From an uncultured Bacilli bacterium (GTDB taxonomy: Bacteria; Bacillota_I; Bacilli_A; RF39; UBA660): a stretch of DNA of 38,632 bases. The stretch lies in assembly GCA_910587325.1 (NCBI GenBank), contig CAJUKB010000013.1, positions 1 through 38,632 on the forward strand, given 5' to 3'. A program made the position numbers and the translations under genes. This document shows positions 15,812 to 22,472 of the stretch, piece after piece. Below the pieces are notes generated by a model, which searched no databases, was not told where the DNA came from, and was given only the letters and a program-made list of their open reading frames with translations. How positions within the stretch are numbered: position 1 is the first letter of the stretch; each line of letters starts with the position of its first letter.

Positions 15812-16129
15812 ATGGATACATGGATACAATATTTAATTATAGCAATTGTACTTGTTTTAATATCATTAATTGTGATTAAGTTAATGAAAAGAGATTTCAG
15901 CGTAGAAGCCAATAAACTAATCAATTATTTAGGCGGAAAAGATAATATTGTAAATGCCGAATGTAATATGTCTCGTTTTAAAGTGATTTTAAAAGATGTT
16001 TCTATTGTAGATAAAGATAACATTCAAAAATTGGGAGCCAAAGGAATTGTAGAGATTGACAATCAGCTTAAAATTATTTTTGGAAAAGATGCTAGGCAAT
16101 TAAAAAAGTATATAGACGAAATCCTATAG
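15812..16129 (+). CDS. Membrane-anchored stand-alone PTS EIIB(glucose-type)-like protein
   Basis: One N-terminal membrane helix (residues 5-24), then an 80-residue domain with the glucose-family EIIB pattern: LINYLGGKDNIVNAECNMSR, FKVILKDVSIVDKDNIQKLGAKG, and QLKIIFGKDARQLKKYI. The phosphorylation cysteine of EIIB (CxTR in sugar PTS) is retained as C51 in ECNMSR, while the usual threonine is serine and the LR is F-K. No EIIC or EIIA is nearby, so a sugar-transport role is doubtful; a regulatory or structural role is possible. A hairpin terminator follows. Confidence 0.7.
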   Translation: MDTWIQYLIIAIVLVLISLIVIKLMKRDFSVEANKLINYLGGKDNIVNAECNMSRFKVILKDVSIVDKDNIQKLGAKGIVEIDNQLKIIFGKDARQLKKYIDEIL

Positions 16130-16151
16130 GTGTAAAAATTACACTTTTTTT
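16130..16151 (+). terminator. Terminator of the EIIB-like gene
   Basis: GTGTAA-AAA-TTACAC stem (16130-16144) and seven T. The 3' arm overlaps the stop codon of the convergent small gene. Confidence 0.85.
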
Positions 16152-16429
16152 ATGTTTAAAATATCTTGTTTATTAATGGTTTCTCCAGATAATGTGAGTA
16201 AAGAAGTTTTCGTTTCTCCTACTACATCGACTTCTTTAACACCCTTACTTGTTGTAATTTGTACTTTTGTTTTATACACATGCGTTTTATCATTAAAGAT
16301 TTTATTGATTTCTGCATCTGTTATAGGAGTACTTCTCATTCCACCTTCAGAACTTTTAAATATTTCTTTGTTATTTTTCAATTCTTTTGTAATTGGAACC
16401 GCATAAACATTCGGTAATTTTTTATTCAT
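16139..16429 (-). CDS. Small hypothetical protein
   Basis: 96 residues, not recognised. The N-terminus MNKKLPNVYAVPITKELKNN is followed by a threonine-rich, beta-prone half (VYKTKVQITTSKGVKEVDVV, then TSLLTLSGETINKQDILNI). No signal peptide or membrane helix. The ATG at 16429 has GAGGTG 7 bases upstream, a good RBS that supports expression. It converges on the EIIB-like gene, sharing its terminator region, and is divergent from the SEDS gene. Confidence 0.65.
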   Translation of the reverse strand: MNKKLPNVYAVPITKELKNNKEIFKSSEGGMRSTPITDAEINKIFNDKTHVYKTKVQITTSKGVKEVDVVGETKTSLLTLSGETINKQDILNIKKV

Positions 16430-16487
16430 TATAGAACACCTCGTTACATTTTATGATTTTTTCCCTATTTTGTTGCATACTAAAAAT

Positions 16488-17603
16488 ATGAAAAAGATAA
16501 TTTCAAAATACAATTTACTTTTCTTTATTCCGCTAGTACTCATTATGATGGCTAGTTTCTTTTGCATGTATGAAGTACGATTTGTCAAAGATATTTATGC
16601 CGGTCATTTAATGAAACAAATTCTCTGGTTTGGAATAGGATTTTTTATTCTTTTTCTTCTTTCTAAAGTAAAAATACAGTTTTTATTTTGCTATAGTTTT
16701 TATTTTTATTTACTCGGAAACATTTTACTCTTACTTGTTTTATTTTTAGGGAAAGAAACAAATGGAGCAAGGGCATGGTTTCATTTTAAAGTCTTTAACT
16801 TTCAACCAAGTGAATTTATGAAAATTGCTCTACTACTGTACTTAGCAAAAGTGACAAATGAATTTCGCACACAAGGGAGAAAAAAAGAACTTTTCTATAT
16901 TTTAAAATGTGTTTTTATTGTTTTTATTCCTAGTATACTTGTCTTCTTAGAACCAGACACAGGAGCCATTATTATGTATTTGATTTTATTACTTGCAGTC
17001 TTGCTTGTTTCAGGTATAAAAAAACGATGGTTTATCATCGGTGTTTTTCTTATCCTTTTATTTAGCGGTGGATTTATTTACTTATATTTATTTAAACAAG
17101 ATACATTAATAAATTGGATTGGGACTAGTTTCTTTTATCGAATGGATAGAATAATTCATTTTAGAGATGGAAGTGGAATGCAACTTAACAACGCCTTAAC
17201 CACGATTGGAAATGCAGGAATCCTAGGGCATGGTATTCAAACTGAACTTCTTTATGTCCCCGAATTTCCAACAGATTTTGTTTTTACTCTTTACCTTTCC
17301 ATGTTTGGTTTTGTAGGAGGATTTCTTTTATTAAGTGCATACTTTATTATGAATTGTTTCTTTATCTCTAAACTTATTTCTGTTAAACAAACAGAATATA
17401 AGTGTTTCATTCATGGATTCTTGTTTCTCTTCTTATTTCAGCAAATCCAAAATATCTTAATGAATTTAGGTTTAATGCCTATTATGGGAATTCCTCTTCC
17501 TTTTCTATCTTATGGAGGTTCTAATATGATTGTGTATTTTATTTTGATAGGAATTATTTTAAAGATAACCCAAAAAGAGAGTTCTACTCTTTTTAAGAAA
17601 TAG
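16488..17603 (+). CDS. SEDS-family peptidoglycan glycosyltransferase (RodA/FtsW/SpoVE type)
   Basis: Polytopic membrane protein of about 371 residues with roughly ten helices. The SEDS signatures are present: FQPSEFMKIALLLYLA, FLEPDTGAIIMYL, the extracellular loop VPEFPTDFVF with the catalytic aspartate, and GIPLPFLSYGGSNM. Such enzymes polymerise lipid II with a class B PBP partner in elongation, division or spore cortex synthesis; no PBP is adjacent, so the branch cannot be fixed. ATG 16488 (MKKIISKYN) is preferred over a TTG at 16470. No clear Shine-Dalgarno is visible, and the leader may be very short. Confidence 0.88.
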   Translation: MKKIISKYNLLFFIPLVLIMMASFFCMYEVRFVKDIYAGHLMKQILWFGIGFFILFLLSKVKIQFLFCYSFYFYLLGNILLLLVLFLGKETNGARAWFHFKVFNFQPSEFMKIALLLYLAKVTNEFRTQGRKKELFYILKCVFIVFIPSILVFLEPDTGAIIMYLILLLAVLLVSGIKKRWFIIGVFLILLFSGGFIYLYLFKQDTLINWIGTSFFYRMDRIIHFRDGSGMQLNNALTTIGNAGILGHGIQTELLYVPEFPTDFVFTLYLSMFGFVGGFLLLSAYFIMNCFFISKLISVKQTEYKCFIHGFLFLFLFQQIQNILMNLGLMPIMGIPLPFLSYGGSNMIVYFILIGIILKITQKESSTLFKK

Positions 17604-17710
17604 AAAGTTTTTCTTCCTCTCCTAGTTGTAAATCTTCTTTACTTTTATAAAAATATATATTAAACTTAACTTAAGCGAGACACTTCTATAAGTGCTTGCC
17701 TGTTAGCAAT

Positions 17711-17737
17711 CACCATCTTAAAGGATGGTGTTTTTTT
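17711..17737 (+). terminator. Intrinsic terminator inside the inverted-repeat element
   Basis: CACCATC-TTAAAG-GATGGTG stem followed by seven T. It would end a short plus-strand RNA containing the left arm, or SEDS-gene readthrough. Confidence 0.8.
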
Positions 17738-17775
17738 AATTTTACCTTTCATAATTCAACCAAACCCCATAGATT

Positions 17776-17866
17776 CTAATCAAATATGATTAACAAAATT
17801 ATTATCGCAAAAGCAACAATATAAGAATATCTTTTTAAAGATATCGTATTTATCGACTTTTTTCAT
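17776..17866 (-). pseudogene. Short membrane-peptide ORF, frame broken in an A-run
   Basis: AAGGAGG (17884-17878) precedes ATG 17866 by 11 bases. The in-frame product, MKKVDKYDIFKKIFLYCCF..., stops at TGA 17782-17780 after 28 codons. Removing one A from the run at 17832-17836 changes it to MKKVDKYDIFKRYSYIVAF followed by AIIILLIIFD and a TAG at 17778-17776, a 29-residue single-helix membrane peptide. This is the size and shape of type I toxins and other small membrane peptides, but I do not recognise the family. Confidence 0.4.
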
Positions 17867-18024
17867 ACGACCACTTTCCTCCTTATTTGGATTTTAAGTG
17901 GCAAACACAACCATTTTTGTGTCTCGCAAGGACACTACATAGCAACACAAATACAAATACAATTGCAATTTGCTAATTTCTCAAATGAGAGTTTCAATTT
18001 ACCTTTTTTTATATCTTCAATTAA

Positions 18025-18057
18025 CCAAAAGAAAAGCTCAATTCGCCGAATTGAACT
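18025..18057 (-). terminator. Terminator of the Gly/Tyr-rich small gene
   Basis: Minus strand: an 11-bp stem built on TCAATTCG/CGAATTGA (18054-18038, one G in the loop, extended by AGT/GCT), then TTTTCTTTT. Confidence 0.75.
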
Positions 18058-18088
18058 CATTTTAAACAAAGTTAGTAAAACTTATTTT

Positions 18089-18307
18089 TTATCTTCCATA
18101 AGGATAATAATAACTATAAGAATAATTTCCATAAGGTCCTGGTCCCATAGGTGGATAAGGTCTATTTGGAGCTACGTTATAGATTGGTCTTGGACGAGTA
18201 AGTCCTACAGCAGCACCTCCAACCAAAGCTCCTGTTAAAAATGGAAAAAAGAATTGGCGGTCTCCATTATTTTGCATAGGTCTAACTCCATAAGAATTTT
18301 GATACAT
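18089..18307 (-). CDS. Small Gly/Pro/Tyr-rich protein, possible surface or coat protein
   Basis: 72 residues. MYQNSYGVRPMQNNGD leads to a hydrophobic FFFPFLTGALVGGAAVGL segment and a tail rich in proline, glycine and tyrosine (PYPPMGPGPYGNYSYSYYYP). Small proteins of this composition are common among Firmicute spore-coat and envelope proteins, but the family is not recognised. The start is ATG 18307 with AGGAGG 8 bases upstream. That RBS is the 3' arm of the hairpin at 18314-18347, which can also terminate tyrS transcription, so expression may need its own promoter or RNA unfolding. Confidence 0.6.
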   Translation of the reverse strand: MYQNSYGVRPMQNNGDRQFFFPFLTGALVGGAAVGLTRPRPIYNVAPNRPYPPMGPGPYGNYSYSYYYPYGR

Positions 18308-18313
18308 AAAAAG

Positions 18314-18347
18314 TCCTCCTCTCAATGTAATGTATGAGTAAGGAGGA
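18314..18347 (-). terminator. Hairpin: tyrS terminator overlapping the next gene's RBS
   Basis: Minus strand TCCTCCT (18347-18341) pairs with AGGAGGA (18320-18314), extended by CTC/GAG after a two-base bulge, then CTTTTT. The AGGAGG in the 3' arm is the RBS of the gene at 18307. Confidence 0.7.
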
Positions 18348-18352
18348 TTTTG

Positions 18353-19579
18353 TTATTTATAAAAGCCTAGATAATATTTTTTCTTTCCTTTTTTGATGAT
18401 AACTATTTTATTTTCAATAGAATCTTCTTTGGTTATTACTTTTTCTAAATTGGCCTCTTTTTTATTATTAATAGAAATTGCACCACTACTAACCATTTCA
18501 CGCGCTTCTCGTTTACTTGTACATATATTACTTTCTACAAGCAAGTCGATTAAATGCGTATCTTTATGAATTTCAAATGCAGGAATATCTTTTAAACATT
18601 CTATAATGTCACTAGCAGGAAGTTTGGATATATCTTCGCTAAATAAAGATTCACTCATACGTTTTGCACGTTCATATTCTTCTTCCCCATGTAAGAAAAC
18701 AATAACTTCGCGAGCAAGAGCTTTATGCGCTTCTCTACGTTCAGGAGTGTTTTTGTTACTCTTTTCTAGAGTTTCTATTTCAGCGCGTGATAAGAAAGTA
18801 AATACTTTTAAATAATCAATTACTTTTTCGTCATCAGAATTGATTAAGTATTGATAAATCTCATAACTTGAAGTTTTTTCTTTATCAAGCCATAAAGCAT
18901 TACCTTCACTTTTGCCAAACTTATTGCCATACTTATCTGTAACAAGTGGCATAGTAAATGCATAAGCTTCCCCACCAATTTTCTTTTTAATCAAATCAAC
19001 ACCAGCTGTAATATTCCCCCATTGGTCACTGCCTGCTACTTGTAAAGTACAATTTTTTGTTTCAAAAAGATGTAGAAAATCCATGGCTTGCATAATCATA
19101 TAAGAAAATTCGGTGAAAGTAATTCCCGTTTCTAATCTTCTTCTAATAATGTCTTTATCCAACATATAATTGACATTAAAATATTTTCCATAGTCTCTTA
19201 AAAAGTCAATAAAATTGATATCTTTTGACCAATCATAGTTATTTACTACTTCAAAGCCAAATAATTTCTTTGCTTGTTTTGTAAGTCCTTCAATGTTGTG
19301 TTCAATTTCTTCAATAGACTTCATCTCACGTTCACTTGTAGGACGAGGATCTCCTATTCTTCCTGTTGCTCCACCAATTAAAAGAATGGGATTATGTCCT
19401 GCATCTTTTAATCTTTTGGAAATCAAAAAGCTTGATAAATGTCCTAAATGCATAGAGTCTGCTGTAGGATCTGTTCCAATATAGAAAGTCATGCCTCCTT
19501 TATTTAATTTTTCTTCTAAATCGGGAGAAGTAATATCTTTAATTAACCCTCTCCATTTTAAATCTTCAAATATTGTCAT
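18353..19579 (-). CDS. tyrS: Tyrosyl-tRNA synthetase
   Basis: Class I synthetase charging tRNA-Tyr. The HIGH motif is HLGH (44-47), preceded by YIGTDPTADSM. Tyrosine-pocket residues are in EFSYMIMQAMDFLHL and AGSDQWGN, and the KMSKS loop is KFGKS (220-224). The C-terminal S4-like tRNA-binding domain covers about 340-405 (IDLLVESNICTSKREAREMV). Full length, 408 residues. AAAGGAG precedes ATG 19579. It lies 25 bases after a dUTPase-like gene, and both follow the T-box leader carrying a UAC specifier, which would induce them when uncharged tRNA-Tyr accumulates. Confidence 0.97.
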   Translation of the reverse strand: MTIFEDLKWRGLIKDITSPDLEEKLNKGGMTFYIGTDPTADSMHLGHLSSFLISKRLKDAGHNPILLIGGATGRIGDPRPTSEREMKSIEEIEHNIEGLTKQAKKLFGFEVVNNYDWSKDINFIDFLRDYGKYFNVNYMLDKDIIRRRLETGITFTEFSYMIMQAMDFLHLFETKNCTLQVAGSDQWGNITAGVDLIKKKIGGEAYAFTMPLVTDKYGNKFGKSEGNALWLDKEKTSSYEIYQYLINSDDEKVIDYLKVFTFLSRAEIETLEKSNKNTPERREAHKALAREVIVFLHGEEEYERAKRMSESLFSEDISKLPASDIIECLKDIPAFEIHKDTHLIDLLVESNICTSKREAREMVSSGAISINNKKEANLEKVITKEDSIENKIVIIKKGKKKYYLGFYK

Positions 19580-19604
19580 TTATTTTCACTCCTTTAATCA
19601 ATTT

Positions 19605-20090
19605 TTAATATTCACTATTTAATCTATTTTCTATTTTTTTATGAACTAAATGGATACTATTCTTTATCTCATTTTCGTTAATGTTTAAAATACTTGCTAT
19701 ATTTAATAATTTATTAAACAAAGTATTTAATAATTCTTTATCACATTCTGTATACAATTTTGTTCCTAAAAAATAAGTAGTATTTATAAGTTCTAATAAA
19801 TTCCCATTATCTTCAATCGAAATATTATTTGGTTCAAAAGGTATATTTTTCAAATTGTAGAAAACCATTATCATAGTAAAACAATCCCCTAATTCTTCTA
19901 GCATGTTTTCTTTTATAGGTTCTTTGATGCTCCAAAATTTAAAACATTTCGTTTCATTTATAAATTCACCAAGTTCAACTAAAAATTCTATGCAATTTTT
20001 TTCATAAAATTTATTAACATTTTCATATCTTGCAAAAAAAATTTCATCTAGCTCTTTATTTTTTTTATACAACGATTCCCAACTATACAT
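19605..20090 (-). CDS. Dimeric dUTPase-like (all-alpha NTP pyrophosphohydrolase) protein
   Basis: 161 residues. The all-alpha NTPase core is FLVELGEFINETKCFKFWS followed by NMLEELGDCFTMIMVFYNL, which supply the ExxE and ExxD metal ligands of the dimeric dUTPase/MazG fold. It probably hydrolyses dUTP or a related nucleotide to keep uracil out of DNA. The start is ATG 20090 with GGAGG 4 bases upstream; the longer ORF start would lie in the T-box terminator. It is the first gene after the T-box(Tyr) leader, which is unexpected for a nucleotide-pool enzyme. Confidence 0.75.
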   Translation of the reverse strand: MYSWESLYKKNKELDEIFFARYENVNKFYEKNCIEFLVELGEFINETKCFKFWSIKEPIKENMLEELGDCFTMIMVFYNLKNIPFEPNNISIEDNGNLLELINTTYFLGTKLYTECDKELLNTLFNKLLNIASILNINENEIKNSIHLVHKKIENRLNSEY

Positions 20091-20100
20091 AATACCTCCA

Positions 20101-20325
20101 ATAAAAAATACGACTAAACGCATCCTAAGGACGAATTTGCCGTGGTACCACCTTAATTCATGAAATAATCATGCACTTTTAACTATAACGCATTACCGTT
20201 CGTTAATTCAAAATGGGTAATTCATTATTTTTACTTGATTCACTTTCACCTTCCGTAAATTCTCTTCTTTCCATAAAAATAATTACTGAAACATTTATCA
20301 CTATTAACATTTTTCTATTTATACT
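20101..20325 (-). promoter_or_regulatory. T-box riboswitch, tyrosine (UAC) specifier
   Basis: The antiterminator T-box AAGGTGGTACCACGG lies at 20154-20140 (minus). Stem I: base AAATG/CATTT (20296-20292 with 20215-20211), loop-E AGTA on the 5' side, and a perfect 10-bp upper stem ATTATTTTTA/TAAAAATAAT. The 3' side reads GAA-T-TAC, so the specifier is UAC (20219-20217), a tyrosine codon. A terminator hairpin and T-run (20110-20101) follow. This agrees with tyrS downstream. The promoter is not confidently placed. Confidence 0.92.
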
Positions 20326-20375
20326 CTATCATAGTTCTTCTTTGTCTGCAATCTTTTTTATAAATTTACAATAGG

Positions 20376-20420
20376 CATTTAAAAGTGTTTTGACATGTTT
20401 TGTCGAAACGCTTTTAAATG
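20376..20420 (+). repeat. Long hairpin, 19-bp stem with 7-base loop
   Basis: CATTTAAAAGTGTTTTGAC (20376-20394), loop ATGTTTT, then its complement (20402-20420). The two non-Watson-Crick positions are U-G wobbles only when read as plus-strand RNA, so a plus-strand transcript is implied. There is no T-run, so it is not a standard terminator. Confidence 0.65.
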
Positions 20421-20544
20421 AAATTTAACTTTATAATACAAATCCGTGTTACCATTTTGGGCATTCCTTATAGATTTTGTCCTTTTGACGGGGGGTTTTG
20501 GTTTTCAATTCATGATTCGAAAGAGAGAATGATGTGAGGTAGAA

Positions 20545-20630
20545 ATGCAAAAATTTATTTTCTTAAAGTAATAGTAATATTACTAATCGTAATTATTTTA
20601 CTTTTAGTAATAAAAGAGATGCTTATTTAA
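20545..20630 (+). pseudogene. Short membrane-peptide ORF, frame broken near an A-run
   Basis: ATG 20545, preceded by GAGGT, encodes MQKFIFLK and stops at TAA 20569. In the frame one base off, the same region continues FLK-VIVILLIVIILLLVIKEMLI to TAA 20628-20630, a clear membrane helix that has no start codon of its own (TGA lies upstream). One inserted base in the TTAAAG segment would join them into a 28-residue peptide. Function unknown. Confidence 0.35.
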
Positions 20631-20717
20631 TACCGAAAAATCTTTTCAAGCGTTATCCGATTTGGCAACGCCTAAATTAGGTATAATATGATTTTTTATA
20701 AATTGCGAACGTTTTAT

Positions 20718-20754
20718 ATGAAAAACGACTAAGCATTTTTTTTCTTAGTCGTTT
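20718..20754 (-). terminator. Terminator of the ytxH-like operon
   Basis: Perfect 11-bp stem AAACGACTAAG/CTTAGTCGTTT (20754-20744 with 20733-20723), followed by a T-run. It overlaps the last codons and stop of the YtxH-like gene. Confidence 0.9.
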
Positions 20755-21178
20755 GTTTCTTTTTTGACGTTGTTTTTGGTTCTGTATTTTCTATTTTATC
20801 AATAGCACTTTGTAATATAGTTACTGTCTTTTCTTTCACTTCTTTAGCAGCTTTTTCTACAACAGGTGCACTTTTTTCTTTGGCAGTGTCAATTAACTCA
20901 TCGGCTTTTTTTAGTAAAGCATTTCCTTTTTCTTTTATCATTTCTTTAGCTGTTTCTTTATTTAAATTTTCTAAATCTTTTTTTAAGTCTTGCACTTTTT
21001 TATTTAATTTTGCTTTGACTTCCTCTTTATCAATATTTTTAATGTCATTTGCCATTTTTTTTGTTTTTTCTTTTAATTCTTGTCTTGTTTCACTCCCCTT
21101 TTTAGGAGCAAATAAAAGCCCTAAGCCTGCACCAATAGCTGCACCTGCTACAAATTTTCCCATTCCCTTTTTACTCAT
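20729..21178 (-). CDS. YtxH-like protein
   Basis: 149 residues. The N-terminal MSKKGMGKFVAGAAIGAGLG followed by LLFAPKKGSETR is the YtxH signature: a glycine-rich membrane helix, then the APxxGxxxR motif. The rest is a lysine/glutamate-rich amphipathic coiled coil resembling LEA or apolipoprotein repeats, ending in a lysine tail. In Bacillus, ytxG and ytxH are general-stress genes; the molecular role is not defined. It follows the YtxG-like gene by 6 bases. Its stop codon lies inside the terminator stem. Confidence 0.8.
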   Translation of the reverse strand: MSKKGMGKFVAGAAIGAGLGLLFAPKKGSETRQELKEKTKKMANDIKNIDKEEVKAKLNKKVQDLKKDLENLNKETAKEMIKEKGNALLKKADELIDTAKEKSAPVVEKAAKEVKEKTVTILQSAIDKIENTEPKTTSKKKQTTKKKNA

Positions 21179-21184
21179 TTTGAT

Positions 21185-21478
21185 TCACTCACTTTCCTTT
21201 TTTAATTTTTTCTTTTTTTTCTTAAATAATAACTTATTAAATAAAGAGGCAACACCATCTACAACTCTATCCGTTGCAAGAGCAATTTTATCAGTAGTGT
21301 AATCAATGATATGAAAAAAACCATTTAAAGTTTGCACCTTGTCATTCACATCTTCGACTACTTTTTCCACTTTATCTAGTGTTATTATTAACTTTACACC
21401 TAATATTATGCCAATTATTAAGAAAATTATTAATAATATGTAAATAACTATTGGTAAAAAATCTAACCAAAAACTCAT
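21185..21478 (-). CDS. DUF948/YtxG-like membrane protein
   Basis: 97 residues with one long N-terminal membrane helix (PIVIYILLIIFLIIGIILG), then an amphipathic coiled coil (LDKVEKVVEDVNDKVQTLNG) and a very basic lysine tail. This matches the DUF948 family, partner of YtxH in Firmicutes. Its ATG overlaps the upstream gene's TGA as ATGA, and the ytxH-like gene follows directly, giving the conserved ytxG-ytxH order. Probably an envelope stress scaffold; function unproven. Confidence 0.75.
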   Translation of the reverse strand: MSFWLDFLPIVIYILLIIFLIIGIILGVKLIITLDKVEKVVEDVNDKVQTLNGFFHIIDYTTDKIALATDRVVDGVASLFNKLLFKKKKKKLKKESE

Positions 21479-22458
21479 GATTCATCGTCTTCCTCTCTGC
21501 TATCATACATAGAATCAATTAAATCAAATAAATCGTTTTCTAACGTATCTTCTTCAAATCTTTGTTCTTCACTTTTACTTGTTTGCTCTAATACTTGTAA
21601 TTCACTTGTTGGAGCCATTTCTCGCTCAATATCATTATATAATTTTCTATCTTCCGACTCGTCTTCATCGGCACTTCTACGATATTCACGTCTTTCACTT
21701 GGTACTGTTTCTAATTCTGTTTCTTCTCTTCTAGCCCTTGTCTGTTTTTCGTTACGAGATTCACGAGTATTGCTTCTTTTTTCATATGCTAAATCAATTT
21801 TTTCGTCTGCAGAATCATTTAGTAAGTCATCAATTCCTTTTTCGCTTCTTCCAAAAAATTCTTCTTTTGGTTCTTCAAAAGTTCTTTCGATATCCTCTTC
21901 TAAAGTACCAAAAGCTTTACGACGAATAGCATCTACATCAAAAACTTTTTTTGGTTTCTCTTCTTTTACAGTGATAATGTCTTCTTTTTTGTAATTTTTA
22001 TCTAGTACGCCATAAACAGGAGAAATCACAGGGGAAGGTCTAAATGTTTTCTTTTGATTCACTTCCTCTGTTGACTCTTTCTTCACATTTTCTTTACGAG
22101 ATTGTTTTGGCTTTCTGTCATAATCATAAGTAATTGGTTTTACACGAGTTGGATTTTCTTTTGGCGTTACAACCGGTGCAGGTTTTTCTTCCTTTTCAAT
22201 TGGTGGTTTGTAACTTGATTTAAACTCTTCTTCATCAAATTCAGGAAATTTGAAGGTATTTTCTGCTTTGAATAAATCTCTTTCGTTTTCTTCGTCTAGT
22301 AAAGCATCGATATTTTTTTTCTCGATTTCCGGTTTCTTTTCCACACTATCTTCTTTAATAACTGGTGCTGGCTTATTTTCTAAAGGAGTTTCATTTATAG
22401 GTATTTCAATTTCCTCTTCTTCAAATAAGGCATTCTTTAGTTTATTAAATAATCCCAT
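21475..22458 (-). CDS. Long disordered acidic protein
   Basis: 327 residues, dominated by Glu, Lys, Arg, Asp and Pro, with no globular domain that I recognise. The N-terminus MGLFNKLKNALFEEEE resembles the membrane-targeting start of SepF, but no SepF core follows. Ordered-looking islands are FRPSPVISPVYGVLDKNYKK (about 140-160) and the C-terminal LENDLFDLIDSMYDSREED; both could be short binding motifs. It lies between a lipoprotein and the ytxGH-like pair and is coupled to the latter by an ATGA overlap, so it may be an envelope- or division-associated adaptor. That role is inference. Confidence 0.7.
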   Translation of the reverse strand: MGLFNKLKNALFEEEEIEIPINETPLENKPAPVIKEDSVEKKPEIEKKNIDALLDEENERDLFKAENTFKFPEFDEEEFKSSYKPPIEKEEKPAPVVTPKENPTRVKPITYDYDRKPKQSRKENVKKESTEEVNQKKTFRPSPVISPVYGVLDKNYKKEDIITVKEEKPKKVFDVDAIRRKAFGTLEEDIERTFEEPKEEFFGRSEKGIDDLLNDSADEKIDLAYEKRSNTRESRNEKQTRARREETELETVPSERREYRRSADEDESEDRKLYNDIEREMAPTSELQVLEQTSKSEEQRFEEDTLENDLFDLIDSMYDSREEDDES

Positions 22459-22472
22459 TTTTCTTTCACCTC

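Larger units (their letters stand above)
17675..17927. repeat. Inverted-repeat-bounded element
   Basis: Left arm, plus strand: GCGAGACAC (17675-17683), 8 bases, GTGCTTGCC (17692-17700). Right arm, minus strand: GCGAGACAC (17927-17919), 10 bases, GTGTTTGCC (17908-17900). The outer 9 bases are identical and the inner 9 differ at one base. This could be a small non-autonomous mobile element, or the paired 5' and 3' ends of a folded RNA. Confidence 0.6.
17604..18034. other. Gene-poor stretch containing a 253-bp inverted-repeat element
   Basis: No standard gene. It holds a plus-strand hairpin terminator (17711-17737), two inverted arms (17675-17700 and 17900-17927), a minus-strand 28-codon ORF with a strong RBS (17780-17866), and a 12-base palindrome TCTCAAATGAGA near 17977. 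The element is described separately. Confidence 0.6.
20326..20728. other. Gene-poor stretch with a long hairpin and a broken membrane-peptide ORF
   Basis: No recognised gene. It contains the 19-bp hairpin at 20376-20420, a TATAAT box at 20432-20437 (plus), a run of six G near 20489, and a small ORF region (20545-20630). The right end (20718-20728) is the terminator of the YtxH-like gene. Confidence 0.55.

Noticed and set aside
15691..15924. N-terminal extension of the coat-protein-like ORF (78 extra residues)
   Set aside because: It reads backward through the promoter and start of the EIIB-like gene; an AGGGTGA site and the family match begin at ATG 15690.
17675..17927. par/fst-like convergent toxin-antisense RNA locus
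   Set aside because: Those loci use direct repeats that make the two RNAs complementary; here the repeats are inverted, so both RNAs would carry the same sequence. Another type I arrangement remains possible.
17963..18238. 91-residue plus-strand ORF rich in Ser, Ile and Arg
   Set aside because: Antisense shadow of the Gly/Tyr-rich small gene; that gene has the RBS and terminator.
20521..20630. UGA read as tryptophan, as in mycoplasmas, to rescue the membrane-peptide frame
   Set aside because: Long genes here contain no internal in-frame TGA, and many genes end in TGA with overlapping starts, so the standard code applies.
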